Shown here piece after piece: positions 1-8,056 of a DNA stretch of 60,789 nt (the stretch's first letter is position 1; every line of letters starts with the position of its first letter). Made by a program: the position numbers and the translations under genes. Origin of the DNA: Bacteroidales bacterium (lineage in GTDB: Bacteria; Bacteroidota; Bacteroidia; Bacteroidales; JAADGE01); NCBI GenBank assembly GCA_021108035.1, contig JAIORQ010000102.1:1-60789 (forward strand), in the 5' to 3' direction. The notes below the pieces were generated by a model that worked only from the letters and a program-made list of their open reading frames with translations, had not been told where the DNA came from and ran no database searches.

Positions 1-533
1 ATTTAGAAGTATATCTTTTTTACAGTATTTTTTGTTAATTTTGAGTACTCGCATTCTGCATGTCGCAACTGTTGATAGAATGCTTATATGTTACACAATC
101 CCCCTACTGAAAAATTCAGTTGAATATTTTCGCTAACGTAAGGGGAAAAAGATAAAAATATAGGAATAAAACAAGAAACATAACTGGCTGATAATGAGCA
201 ATAAAATTTGACGTTAGCTGGAAGCTAAAAAAACGACAGAGCATCGAATGAAATAATGAAAACAACAAGCTGAAAACCCACCGCACAAATAGCACATTTG
301 GTTTTTGCCAACACGCAAAAAAACCAACCCGAAAAAACCAAAAGAGCTATTTCTTGCCACCGTACTACAAATAGACGATGTAATATAATTTGTGAGAAAA
401 ACATTTTGAAAAATAAAATAGTGGAATATATTTTTTGTATTTTTACGTTTTTGAAAATTGATATAAAACTCAATGAACAGAATTGCAGAAATCCTTGATG
501 TAAAAGTAAAAATTTTTTCAAAGAAGATAAATA
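1..533. other. Gene-free region with a long imperfect hairpin
   Basis: I see no convincing gene here; the short frames on both strands are low complexity and overlap one another. The region holds a nested hairpin. The outer arms lie at 287-306 and 332-352 (AAATAGC...TTTGGTTTTT against its near complement). The inner arms lie at 298-308 and 315-327 (TTGGTTTTTGC pairing with GCAAAAA..CCAA). A smaller palindrome, ACTGAA-AA-TTCAGT, lies near 107-121. The sequence between 210 and 400 looks like the boundary of a gene cassette or mobile island rather than an ordinary promoter region, but that is an impression from its structure. The promoter for the downstream conflict system must lie in the last ~150 nt; I cannot fix it. 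Confidence 0.4.
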
Positions 534-1520
534 ATGATTGATTTAAGACAAAAAGCATTTAATAGTATCAGTAGAGTTTTAGCAATAACTCGTTATGATA
601 TTGAGCAACGACAGCTAATAAATGAATATGGATTAAATATACACGGCGAAAACTATTTTAGAGATGTGTTTAATTCAATTTATGATTTTAAACTTGAAAA
701 TGACAACTTTAACAGCCAAAATAGTGCTTGTATTGATTTAATTGATACAGATAGAAGATTAGCATATCAAATAACAACAACAAGAACAAAAAAAAAAATT
801 GAAAATACATTAAAAGCATTAAAAAAAACTAAATACAAAAATTACACTATCAAAATATTTTATCTTCTTGATAAAGCAAAACCTAATAAAGATACAATTG
901 AAGAGTTTAAAGGAAATTATTATATTGATTTGAATGATTGTTTATTGGATTATACAGACTTAATAAAGAAGGTTAATGACCTTAAAGATGATAAGCTTAT
1001 AGAATTAGATAAAAAATATTTCAAAAATAATACAGAAAAATATACAGATGAGATTGTTTTAAACCTTGTATTTAGGCATCTAATTCAAAACTATTCTAAA
1101 ATCAAATCAAATTATGATGATGATTTTGGAACTATTGATACTAATGAAAAGATGAAGTTAAACAATATAAATCCAAAAATTGCCAACAAAATAAATAATA
1201 GTTTAGATTATATTAACATTGTTGATAGTGAAAATGATTTATTAAGTGATTTAAGAATTTTAGTTGTTGATGATTTATACAAAAATATTTTAATAACATT
1301 ATTATTGTCAAAAGTCTCCAAATCAGAATTAGCAAATAAAACATTGCTTGAGCTAAACGATTTATGTAAAACTTACAATATAGATTTTAATAAAATTATT
1401 AATAATTTACACATTAATTTAGAAGAAAAAATCAATATTAAGGATTTTAATTCAATGTCAATTAGTTGGATTATTATTTCTTTCTTTTTTGAAATTTGCG
1501 ATATAGGTATAAAAAAATGA
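534..1520 (+). CDS. SMEK-domain protein, predicted effector of an ABC-3C conflict system
   Basis: This 328-residue soluble protein has an N-terminal SMEK-type domain. Residues 1-60 are the conserved helical start (RQKAFNSISR, then YFRDVFNSIYDF). A core follows with CIDLID at 66-71 and AYQITT at 77-82, an acidic residue then Q-x-T arrangement that recalls restriction-nuclease-like folds; that resemblance is my inference. The C-terminal ~150 residues are helical and probably form the assembly domain. SMEK proteins are known as effector-side components of ABC three-component (ABC-3C) systems, and the next two genes are the matching middle component and ATPase. The stop overlaps the start of the next gene (ATGA at 1517-1520), so the genes are translationally coupled. 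The family call is fairly secure; the biochemical activity is not. Confidence 0.75.
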   Translation: MIDLRQKAFNSISRVLAITRYDIEQRQLINEYGLNIHGENYFRDVFNSIYDFKLENDNFNSQNSACIDLIDTDRRLAYQITTTRTKKKIENTLKALKKTKYKNYTIKIFYLLDKAKPNKDTIEEFKGNYYIDLNDCLLDYTDLIKKVNDLKDDKLIELDKKYFKNNTEKYTDEIVLNLVFRHLIQNYSKIKSNYDDDFGTIDTNEKMKLNNINPKIANKINNSLDYINIVDSENDLLSDLRILVVDDLYKNILITLLLSKVSKSELANKTLLELNDLCKTYNIDFNKIINNLHINLEEKINIKDFNSMSISWIIISFFFEICDIGIKK

Positions 1521-1747
1521 TACTCCCTACTAAAACAATACAGCCTGTTGACAGTTTGGTAAGTATTTCTGCAATTGTCATTGAAGTACTAAAGATAAAC
1601 AGTATGTCTTTAGATGATTTATTAGACGAGTTTAATAAAAGATATTATAAAAAGATTACAATAGAAAAATTAATTTTAGCTATTGATTTTCTTTTTATGA
1701 CTGATAAAATAAAGGATAGCAATGAGATTGTTACAATTAACATCTAG
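1517..1747 (+). CDS. ABC-3C system middle component (small winged-helix-like protein)
   Basis: This 76-residue protein begins MILPTKTIQP at the ATG inside the ATGA overlap with the SMEK gene; the longer frame from 1496 would overlap that gene more and is less likely. The middle (VSISAIVIEVLK, then SLDDLLDEF and KITIEKLILAIDFLFM) has the spacing of a small helix-turn-helix/winged-helix domain, as in the middle components of ABC-3C systems. It has no signal peptide or membrane segment. Its 3' end overlaps the ATPase gene by 26 nt. In these systems the small protein is thought to bridge the effector and the ATPase. The exact middle-component subclass cannot be set without profile searches. Confidence 0.65.
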   Translation: MILPTKTIQPVDSLVSISAIVIEVLKINSMSLDDLLDEFNKRYYKKITIEKLILAIDFLFMTDKIKDSNEIVTINI

Positions 1748-3443
1748 TAATCCGAAATTTAGAACAATAAACTTTGAAAAAGGTTTAAATATTGTTGTTG
1801 GTACGCAATTGACCAAAGAACAAAAAAAATCTTTTAATGGTATAGGTAAGAGTATGTCTTTATCTTTAATACATTATATGTTTGGTTCAAAGTTTAATCT
1901 TAAATTAAAGTCAGAGAAACAACTTAAAGAGTATTTGTCAAAATATGGAGAGTTTATATTGACCTTTACTCACAACAAAAAAGATTACACTATTAAGAAG
2001 AATTTCTCACAGACAGAGTTCTATTTAAATGGAGAGAAAATAACACAAACCAACTATCCAAAAGAATTAAATAAGATATTTTTAGGAAACATTGATGCAA
2101 AACCTTCATTTAAACAAATATTTAATTGTTTTGCCAGAAAGCATAGTAATGAAATCAGTTATTATAGTAATATTTTAACCCAACAGGGTCGTCCATTAGA
2201 AGATTATCACCAAAGATATGCAAATTTATCTTTGCTTAATATAGATTTAGTATTAGTAGAAAAAAGTTATGAAATAAAAGATAAATTATCTAAATTAAAG
2301 AAAGCAGAAGAAACTATTGGAGAGTATAAAAAAGCTTTGGACAATTCTAATATTAACGATATTAAAGATGAAATTAAAAGATTAGATACTCAATTGCAAA
2401 ACTTCATAATAGCAGAAAATTTTGATAAATTAAAACAAAAGGCTGATGATTTAACATCGCAAATAAATGAGTTTAGAAATAAAATATTTTTCAATGATAA
2501 TAAATTAAAAAGAAAAGAGATAAATTTTGAAAATTCAAAGAATACAAATATTGATATAAAAAAAATTGAAGAACTTTTTAATGAAGCAAATTTCTTTTTT
2601 GAAGATAAAATAACTAAAAGGATAGAACAGTCGCAAGAGTTTCATAAAAACTTAATAAATAATAGAAAAAAAAGGTTGTCTGTTGAAATAAGAGATTTAA
2701 AAATTTTATTGGAAAAATTGCAGATAGATAAGAAAAATGTGTCCATAAAAAGAGATACTATTTTAAAGGACTTGAATAATAGTGGAGCATTAGAAGAAAG
2801 AGATAGCCTAAAAGACAGAATTAAAACTCTTGAAACCGAAAAAAATGATTTAGAAAAGTATGAGAATATTTTAAGCGATTTTAAAAAAGACAAAAGTGAT
2901 TTGGAGGTTAGAAATGCTATTGTAAAACAAGAAAGTATCTCTTATCTTGAAAAAAGTCAAGAACAACACAATAAAATAGAAACTACTTTTAGAGGTTTAG
3001 TCAAGAAATTCTACGATAATCAGGGTGGTTCATTTAAGATAGAAGAAGCTCAAACTGCAAAGTATCTTTTTAATATTGACTCTCATATTCCAAGAGGTAA
3101 AGCACAAGGAGTTGGCGAAGTTAAGATATTTTGTTATGATGTGTTATTATATCTACTTAATAAGGATTTGTTAGGATTTATAGCACACGATGGTTGCATA
3201 TTTTCAGAAATGGACCCAAGACAAAAATCGACTATTTTTAAGGTTATCTTAGAGCTTATAAAAGACGAAAATTTTCAATATTTTTTGAATATAGGAGAAA
3301 ATACATTGAAAGAAATTTTAGATAAAAATAATCAAATAAAAATATTAACACAAGAAGAAAAAGAAATAATAAAACAAAGTATTAGATTAGAATTGTCAGA
3401 TAAAGAACCTAAATATTGGTTGTTTGGAGAAAGTTTTGATTAA
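1722..3443 (+). CDS. DUF2326-type SMC-like ABC ATPase of the ABC-3C system
   Basis: This 573-residue protein has SMC/Rad50-like architecture. The N-terminal half-ATPase has strand GLNIVVG and a P-loop-like NGIGKS at 39-44. A long coiled coil rich in Lys, Glu, Asp and Asn runs over about residues 180-410. The C-terminal half-ATPase has the hydrophobic strand LGFIAHDG and an acidic SEMDPRQ at about 485-502, in the place of the Walker B and D-loop. This is the layout of DUF2326 (YydD-like) proteins. It overlaps the preceding small gene by 26 nt, so all three genes form one tightly coupled operon. It probably senses or loads on nucleic acid and licenses the SMEK effector. That role is inferred from the family; the target is unknown. 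Confidence 0.75.
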   Translation: MRLLQLTSSNPKFRTINFEKGLNIVVGTQLTKEQKKSFNGIGKSMSLSLIHYMFGSKFNLKLKSEKQLKEYLSKYGEFILTFTHNKKDYTIKKNFSQTEFYLNGEKITQTNYPKELNKIFLGNIDAKPSFKQIFNCFARKHSNEISYYSNILTQQGRPLEDYHQRYANLSLLNIDLVLVEKSYEIKDKLSKLKKAEETIGEYKKALDNSNINDIKDEIKRLDTQLQNFIIAENFDKLKQKADDLTSQINEFRNKIFFNDNKLKRKEINFENSKNTNIDIKKIEELFNEANFFFEDKITKRIEQSQEFHKNLINNRKKRLSVEIRDLKILLEKLQIDKKNVSIKRDTILKDLNNSGALEERDSLKDRIKTLETEKNDLEKYENILSDFKKDKSDLEVRNAIVKQESISYLEKSQEQHNKIETTFRGLVKKFYDNQGGSFKIEEAQTAKYLFNIDSHIPRGKAQGVGEVKIFCYDVLLYLLNKDLLGFIAHDGCIFSEMDPRQKSTIFKVILELIKDENFQYFLNIGENTLKEILDKNNQIKILTQEEKEIIKQSIRLELSDKEPKYWLFGESFD

Positions 3444-3515
3444 TAATTTTTAGGAGAATAAATAGAGACTGATAAAAAATTAAAAGCAAAAAACAATTTG
3501 AAAGAATATATTTTT

Positions 3516-3737
3516 ATGACCCGTTCCGGTTATCGCCATATTTTTGTGTTGGGAAAAGATTTGAAAGAAGCAGAAGAAAATTTCATGAAAATTAATGAAA
3601 TAAAAAGAAAAGGGTTTTCTTTATCCGATTTACCTGTCAGGCTTGAAAACACCAAAGAAGTTAAAGAGTATTCCATGGATGATTTTTGGAAAAAAAATGA
3701 AGCAAAAAAAGTTTCCGTTAAAACCGCAAACATATAA
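3516..3737 (+). CDS. Small uncharacterised protein
   Basis: This 73-residue charged protein starts MTRSGYRHIFVLGKD at the ATG; a TTG at 3498 would add six residues. It follows the ABC-3C ATPase by about 70 nt on the same strand and could be a cargo gene of the same island. The sequence (KEAEENFMKINEIKRKGF, then EYSMDDFWKKNEAKK) has the composition of a compact soluble domain, but I recognise no family. Its 3' end overlaps another short frame in a different phase (3697-3849), so either one is spurious or the pair overlaps by about 40 nt. The moderate score reflects the open frame and plausible composition only. Confidence 0.4.
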   Translation: MTRSGYRHIFVLGKDLKEAEENFMKINEIKRKGFSLSDLPVRLENTKEVKEYSMDDFWKKNEAKKVSVKTANI

Positions 3738-3849
3738 GGAAATATATACAAGAAAAATTGTAAAAAATAGAGAAGATAAATTAAGGGTTTCACTCAAAGT
3801 GAAGCCTTTAATAAATAAAGTGAACACTGTAACATTTGATAAATTTTAA
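3697..3849 (+). CDS. Doubtful small ORF containing a 33-nt palindrome
   Basis: A possible 50-residue basic peptide (MKQKKFPLKPQ...). It overlaps the 3' end of the preceding small gene in another frame. Its second half (KLRVSLKVKPL) is encoded by a 33-nt palindrome at 3780-3812. The reading could therefore be accidental, with the palindrome acting only as a terminator for the upstream genes. I recognise no homologous family. Confidence 0.25.
   Translation: MKQKKFPLKPQTYKEIYTRKIVKNREDKLRVSLKVKPLINKVNTVTFDKF
3780..3812. repeat. 33-nt palindromic element, copy 1
   Basis: Arms of 15 nt (ATTAAGGGTTTCACT and AGTGAAGCCTTTAAT) surround a CAA centre, with two mismatches, one of which can pair as G-U. 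The size (15-3-15) and the core ACT-NNN-AGT match the palindromes spread through the cas genes between 28.4 and 31.4 kb. It lies downstream of the ABC-3C genes and may also serve as a transcription terminator. Confidence 0.7.
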
Positions 3850-3909
3850 TTATAAAAAGGGAAATTACTTTTTTTCCGAATTTTCAATCTGTTCACAAAA
3901 ATTAAACAC

Positions 3910-5349
3910 ATGAAAAAAATTTATATTTGGTTTATATTATTAATGCCAATAATTATGTTTGCCGATTGGCCCGACGAACCGGTAATTATTGATGTAACAG
4001 CGAGTTCAAATAACGGTCATTACAATAGTGGCGGCCGACGAATAGTCAGAATCAACGAAACTACTGTTGCTCTCGGAGTTGACGGTAATTCTGACCATAT
4101 ATATCGATCAACCGATAATGGAAGTTCGTGGACAAAAATTGACGATGAATATGGTTATTCAGGTTGTTTGGTATCAGGCAAAAATAACTACATTTATCAC
4201 TTTTCCAGATATAACGGTAATATACGGGTAGTAAAATTTTTATATGATGCCGAAACCATTCCGTCTCCGATTAACATAGCATCAGACGGAGGAACAACCC
4301 ATGGTGCTTATCGACAAATTAATGCAACAGTTAATGAAGCAGGGGACTTGTTTGTATTTTACCATGATGATAACGGAGGTTCATATGACACGATTTATAT
4401 GATTAAATCAATTGACGGGGGCAACTCTTGGAGTTCACCGATAATAGTAAGAGCAGGAAGTATTGATCATTCATGGGGATACATTCATTCGGATGTTACC
4501 CCGTCAGGAAATATTGTTATCGTTTATTCTGAATGGGAATCGAAATCTATTCAGTTTGCAATTTCCGACAATGCCGGTGATACATGGACACACACACAAA
4601 TAGATACAAATGATGCGTATAATCCTGCCGTCTTACCTGAAGGAGAAAGTAATCTATATGTATTTGCTCAATCGCCCGCAGAAAACGGTCTTGTTTTCAA
4701 AAAGTCAACTGATTCCGGTAATACATGGCCGTCAAATTGGACGTCAATTCAAGCTAATCATGGCAATGGTTACGCAGACCCTTCTCCTGCTCTTGATGAC
4801 AACGGCAATATTTATGTAGCATTTAGGGGGACAGATTCATATACAGTCTATAGTGATGATCTTCGAGAATATATTGCTATGTCAACTGACGGAGGAACCA
4901 ACTGGACATTTCCTTACAATAATCTACCCGGCGGACGGGTAGGAACCCGATCAATAATGAGATATCAAACATGGCATAATTATGGCGGACCGTTAGAATG
5001 GACATGGCTTGAAGATGTTAGCGAAGAATATCCCACATTATATAAGATTAATACTGATATTACCATAAAAAACATTAGTAGTGTTTCTTATAATAACCGG
5101 CAAAAAAGCATCACCTTTTCGATTTATCCAAACCCGACAAACGGCATTGTAAATATTAACTTTTCTAAATTTCAAAACATTGGGAAAGTTGAAATTCGTG
5201 ATATTACAGGTAAAACTATAATTAAAAAAACAAAGATTCAACAAAAAGAAACATTTGATTTATCAAGTTATAAAAGTGGTATATACATTATGTGTATTCA
5301 AACAGATAATGAGATATTTACAAGAAAAATTATAAAAGAACAGGAATGA
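3910..5349 (+). CDS. Secreted Asp-box (sialidase-like beta-propeller) protein with T9SS sorting domain
   Basis: The 479 residues start with a signal peptide (MKKIYIWFILLMPIIMFA, cleavage near residue 18). The body carries at least five Asp-box motifs of the form S-x-D-x-G-x-x-W (STDNGSSW, SIDGGNSW, SDNAGDTW, STDSGNTW, STDGGTNW), which mark a six-bladed propeller of the sialidase/BNR superfamily. The last ~75 residues (SIYPNPTNGIVNI, then DITGKTI, then SGIYIMCIQTDNE) are a type A sorting domain for the type IX secretion system, so the protein is exported and probably anchored at the surface. Asp boxes alone do not show sialidase activity, and I do not see a clear Arg triad, so the substrate is unknown. 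It stands alone and converges with prmC. Confidence 0.85.
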   Translation: MKKIYIWFILLMPIIMFADWPDEPVIIDVTASSNNGHYNSGGRRIVRINETTVALGVDGNSDHIYRSTDNGSSWTKIDDEYGYSGCLVSGKNNYIYHFSRYNGNIRVVKFLYDAETIPSPINIASDGGTTHGAYRQINATVNEAGDLFVFYHDDNGGSYDTIYMIKSIDGGNSWSSPIIVRAGSIDHSWGYIHSDVTPSGNIVIVYSEWESKSIQFAISDNAGDTWTHTQIDTNDAYNPAVLPEGESNLYVFAQSPAENGLVFKKSTDSGNTWPSNWTSIQANHGNGYADPSPALDDNGNIYVAFRGTDSYTVYSDDLREYIAMSTDGGTNWTFPYNNLPGGRVGTRSIMRYQTWHNYGGPLEWTWLEDVSEEYPTLYKINTDITIKNISSVSYNNRQKSITFSIYPNPTNGIVNINFSKFQNIGKVEIRDITGKTIIKKTKIQQKETFDLSSYKSGIYIMCIQTDNEIFTRKIIKEQE

Positions 5350-5398
5350 CAAATAAAAAGAGAACTCTATTGTGAAAGAAAAGATAATTGAGTTACCG

Positions 5399-6319
5399 TT
5401 AAAACCTAAAACATTTAACAATCCTGTCTTTTCCGTTAATATCTTTAATAATCTCAACATCTTTAAATCCGGCAGAAAGCAGAAGACCCTTAACTTCATT
5501 GCCAAACATTTCATTAATTTCAAAATACAGCTTTCCGTTTTCATTCAGATGATGTTTTGCAAAACCGGCAATTGCTTTATAAAAAACTAAAGGATTGTTG
5601 TCTTCTACAAATAAAGCTGATTCCGGCTCATAATCCAAAACATTTTTTTCCATTAATTCTTTTTCTGAAAAAGTTACATAAGGCGGATTACTGACAATAA
5701 TATCAAAAAAAGTAAATCGACTTGTTAAGTCGATTGTAGGGCGCTTTGTTAAAGCGATCTTACCGGAACTTTCTGCCAAGGCAATATTTTCAAGCAAGAA
5801 ATCAAGTATATCTCCCTGAATAAGAGAGACTTTGACATTATTTGCTGAAGTATTACTTTTTGTAACATTTAATACTTCACTACTAATATCAAGAGCAGTT
5901 ACTTTTGAATCAGGTAAATTTGCTGCAAGAGAAATTGCAATACAACCGCTGCCTGTGCCGATATCCAAAATGCTCAGCATCTCTCTTTCTTTATTTTCTT
6001 TAATTATTAAATCTACCAACTCTTCAGTTTCAGGGCGAGGTATAAGAACATGTTTGTTTACATTTATCCGTAATCCGTAAAATTCTGTATAACCTGTGAT
6101 GTATTGTAAAGGTTCATATGCTTTAAGCCCGGTGAGTACATCTTTAAGAATTTTTACATCTTTGTTTGTTAAAAAAGAGTCATCTTTTAAGATCAGTTCA
6201 ACAGAAGAAATATTAAAAATATCTGAAAAAATGATATTAATAAAACTTGTTATTTCATTTTCAGGATAAAAACCGGATAATTCCGTTCTTATGTATATCT
6301 TTGTTTCTCTTATTGTCAT
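5399..6319 (-). CDS. prmC: Peptide chain release factor N5-glutamine methyltransferase
   Basis: The 306-residue protein methylates the Gln of the GGQ motif in release factors RF1 and RF2 using S-adenosylmethionine. It shows the N-terminal helical domain with PLQYITGYTEFYG and LIPRPETEELV (residues 70-102), the SAM-binding LDIGTGSGC at 118-126, and the catalytic NPPY at 211-214 in DIIVSNPPYV. I chose the ATG at 6319 because it gives the usual family start; the open frame runs further upstream without homology. About 15 extra residues (ALTKRPTIDLTSRFT, about 189-204) sit just before the NPPY strand and come from a tandem palindrome in the DNA, an in-frame repeat insertion. It is divergent from ribD, with 54 nt between the start codons. 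Confidence 0.93.
   Translation of the reverse strand: MTIRETKIYIRTELSGFYPENEITSFINIIFSDIFNISSVELILKDDSFLTNKDVKILKDVLTGLKAYEPLQYITGYTEFYGLRINVNKHVLIPRPETEELVDLIIKENKEREMLSILDIGTGSGCIAISLAANLPDSKVTALDISSEVLNVTKSNTSANNVKVSLIQGDILDFLLENIALAESSGKIALTKRPTIDLTSRFTFFDIIVSNPPYVTFSEKELMEKNVLDYEPESALFVEDNNPLVFYKAIAGFAKHHLNENGKLYFEINEMFGNEVKGLLLSAGFKDVEIIKDINGKDRIVKCFRF
5708..5760. repeat. Tandem palindromes inserted in frame in prmC
   Basis: Two adjacent palindromes with a GTT centre: AATCGACTT / AAGTCGATT (5716-5736) and CGCTTT / AAAGCG (5743-5757), joined by a GTAG linker. They fall inside prmC and code for a stretch absent from typical PrmC proteins. A related palindrome preceded by the same TGTAGG lies at 6322-6345 in the prmC-ribD gap. 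The family differs in length and centre from the 33-nt elements of the CRISPR locus. Confidence 0.7.
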
Positions 6320-6321
6320 AA

Positions 6322-6345
6322 TGTAGGTCGTCTTTTTAAGGCGAC
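6322..6345. repeat. Palindrome in the prmC-ribD divergent gap
   Basis: GTCGTCTT (6327-6334) pairs with AAGGCGAC (6338-6345) around TTT, with one G-U pair. It is preceded by TGTAGG, as in the second palindrome inside prmC. It sits immediately upstream of the prmC start codon, so it lies in the 5' leader of the prmC message and could affect its translation. Confidence 0.55.
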
Positions 6346-6373
6346 AAATTATTAAAACAACAAAGATAATAAA

Positions 6374-7432
6374 ATGCCCGAAAACCAAGATGAAATATAC
6401 ATGCAACGATGTTTGCAACTCGCAAAGAAAGGCCTCGGAAACACCTATCCTAATCCGATGGTCGGCTCTGTAATAGTTCATAAGGGCAAAATAATTGGAG
6501 AAGGTTATCACAAAAAATGCGGCGAAGCACATGCCGAAGTTAATGCTGTTAATTCTGTAAAAAATAAAGAACTTCTGAAAGAATCAACGCTTTATGTGAA
6601 TTTGGAACCTTGTGCACACCAAGGGCGAACACCTGCTTGTTCAAGAATGATTATTGAACATGAAATCCCTAAAGTAATAATCGGCTGCGAAGACAGTTTT
6701 GCAAAAGTTGCAGGCAAGGGTGAGGAAATGATGAAAAATGCCGGCACAAATGTTAAAACAGGCATTCTCGAAAAAAAATCAAGGGAGCTTAATAAACGAT
6801 TTTTTACTTATCATGAAAAGAAACGACCGTACATCATCTTAAAATGGGCACAAACTATCGACGGATTTATTGATTTTGACAGAAAAGCCGGAACACCGAT
6901 ACAACCAAATTGGATTACAGATGAATATGCTCGTATATTGGTTCATAAATGGAGAGCAGAAGAGCAAGCCATAATGGTTGCAACAAATACAGCCGAAAAA
7001 GATAATCCGAAACTTAATGTAAGAGAATGGTCAGGAAATCAACCGATACGCATTGTTCTTGACAGAACTTTACGTTTAAATCAGAATTTGAATTTGTTTG
7101 ACGGAACACAAAAGACAATTGTTTTTACAGAGCAACAAAAAAAGGACGCAAATAATGTAGCATATGTTCAGGTTACATTTGATAAGTCTTTTTATGTCAA
7201 GTTCTTAAATGTTTTATATAATAAAAATATTCAATCCGTATTTATTGAAGGCGGAGCAAAATTTCTGCAAAATTTAATTGACAAAAATTATTGGGATGAG
7301 GCTCGAGTTTTTATCGGAGACCTTGAATTTTTCAATGGTATAAAAGCACCAAGCATTAATTTTCAACCAAATAAAAAGGAGGTAATTACCGGAAATAAGT
7401 TGTTTACATACAAAAATCCGGATGCAATATAA
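6374..7432 (+). CDS. ribD: Bifunctional riboflavin biosynthesis deaminase/reductase RibD
   Basis: The 352-residue cytoplasmic enzyme catalyses two steps of riboflavin synthesis: deamination of the pyrimidinone product of GTP cyclohydrolase II, then NADPH-dependent reduction of the ribose. The N-terminal cytidine-deaminase-like domain has the zinc site HAEVNAV (His53, Glu55) and PCAHQGRTPACS (Cys80, Cys89). The C-terminal reductase domain starts near RPYIILKWAQTIDGFI (about 150) and ends with the FIEGGAKFLQ loop. The length is normal for the family. It is divergent from prmC, and no other rib genes are nearby. A palindrome of terminator type follows the stop codon. Confidence 0.95.
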   Translation: MPENQDEIYMQRCLQLAKKGLGNTYPNPMVGSVIVHKGKIIGEGYHKKCGEAHAEVNAVNSVKNKELLKESTLYVNLEPCAHQGRTPACSRMIIEHEIPKVIIGCEDSFAKVAGKGEEMMKNAGTNVKTGILEKKSRELNKRFFTYHEKKRPYIILKWAQTIDGFIDFDRKAGTPIQPNWITDEYARILVHKWRAEEQAIMVATNTAEKDNPKLNVREWSGNQPIRIVLDRTLRLNQNLNLFDGTQKTIVFTEQQKKDANNVAYVQVTFDKSFYVKFLNVLYNKNIQSVFIEGGAKFLQNLIDKNYWDEARVFIGDLEFFNGIKAPSINFQPNKKEVITGNKLFTYKNPDAI

Positions 7433-7438
7433 AAAACC

Positions 7439-7464
7439 CTGTCAGAGTTTGCAAAACCTGACAG
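7439..7464. terminator. Palindromic hairpin after ribD
   Basis: CTGTCAGAGTTT and AAAACCTGACAG form a hairpin with a very short loop about 7 nt after the ribD stop. It has no strong T-run, so it may be a dispersed palindromic repeat that doubles as a transcript end. Confidence 0.5.
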
Positions 7465-7732
7465 CGGATTTATATTAACTCATGTTTCGCAGATTATAAC
7501 CAACTGAAAATAAATTAAAAAACATTGAAGAAATGTAGTTTTTATTAGTTTTAAAGTGCTTACAAATAATAGCTTATACAATAATTTCCAAATCAAACAC
7601 GGATGATAAAACAGAGAGATTAATATTTTATGAGAATTAAACTTACCTTTTTTACTTTGATACAAAAAGAAAGAATTATTATAAACATAATTAAAAATAT
7701 AGTAAAACGTAAGTCCCTTTGGGACGACCTAT

Positions 7733-7874
7733 TTGTAACACGGCACGGTAGTGCCGTGAATATTGCAGAAATTTTTAAAGTTCCGTAGGAACGTACTAAA
7801 ATCGGTTCAAGATCGTTCCTACGGAACTTATTCAAATTCAACTTACTGCACGGCACTCCCGTGCCGTGTTACAA
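7733..7874. repeat. Composite inverted repeat of two nested palindrome pairs
   Basis: Outer arms TTGTAACACGGCAC (7733-7746) and GTGCCGTGTTACAA (7861-7874) are exact complements, and each is itself part of a palindrome (CACGGCAC-N4-GTGCCGTG at 7739-7758 and 7849-7868). Inside them, AAGTTCCGTAGGAACG (7779-7794) and CGTTCCTACGGAACTT (7814-7829) are again exact complements and each is palindromic. The architecture, two inverted copies of a palindrome pair around a short core, is that of REPIN/BIME elements moved by RAYT transposases, and a RAYT gene occurs at 29.4 kb. Confidence 0.75.
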
Positions 7875-8056
7875 AGAGTACAATCCTACGGATTTTTTAT
7901 GATGAGCTCATTCGAAGTATAACAAAATTCTTATTTTGGAATAACGGCTCTAATTCACGTAATTCAAAGAAGATATAAAAAATAAATATCAAAAAATTGA
8001 AAATATAATTATGAGATTTACAATAAATTAGCAAGTGCGAAACATGAGTATTAAAT

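Larger units (their letters stand above)
7433..8056. other. Gene-free region packed with palindromes
   Basis: No gene is evident. Besides the ribD hairpin, it holds a small palindrome GTCCC-TTT-GGGAC (7713-7725) and a 142-nt composite inverted repeat (7733-7874, listed separately). The short frames that cross it are dictated by the repeats and are not credible genes. Confidence 0.6.

Noticed and set aside
214-558. Two overlapping minus-strand frames before the SMEK gene
   Set aside because: Phe/Ile-rich low-complexity translations, overlapping the hairpin and the start of the real gene.
7620-7978. Two short frames crossing the composite palindrome
   Set aside because: Both are mostly translations of the palindromes (LPCRVT occurs in each because the repeat is inverted).
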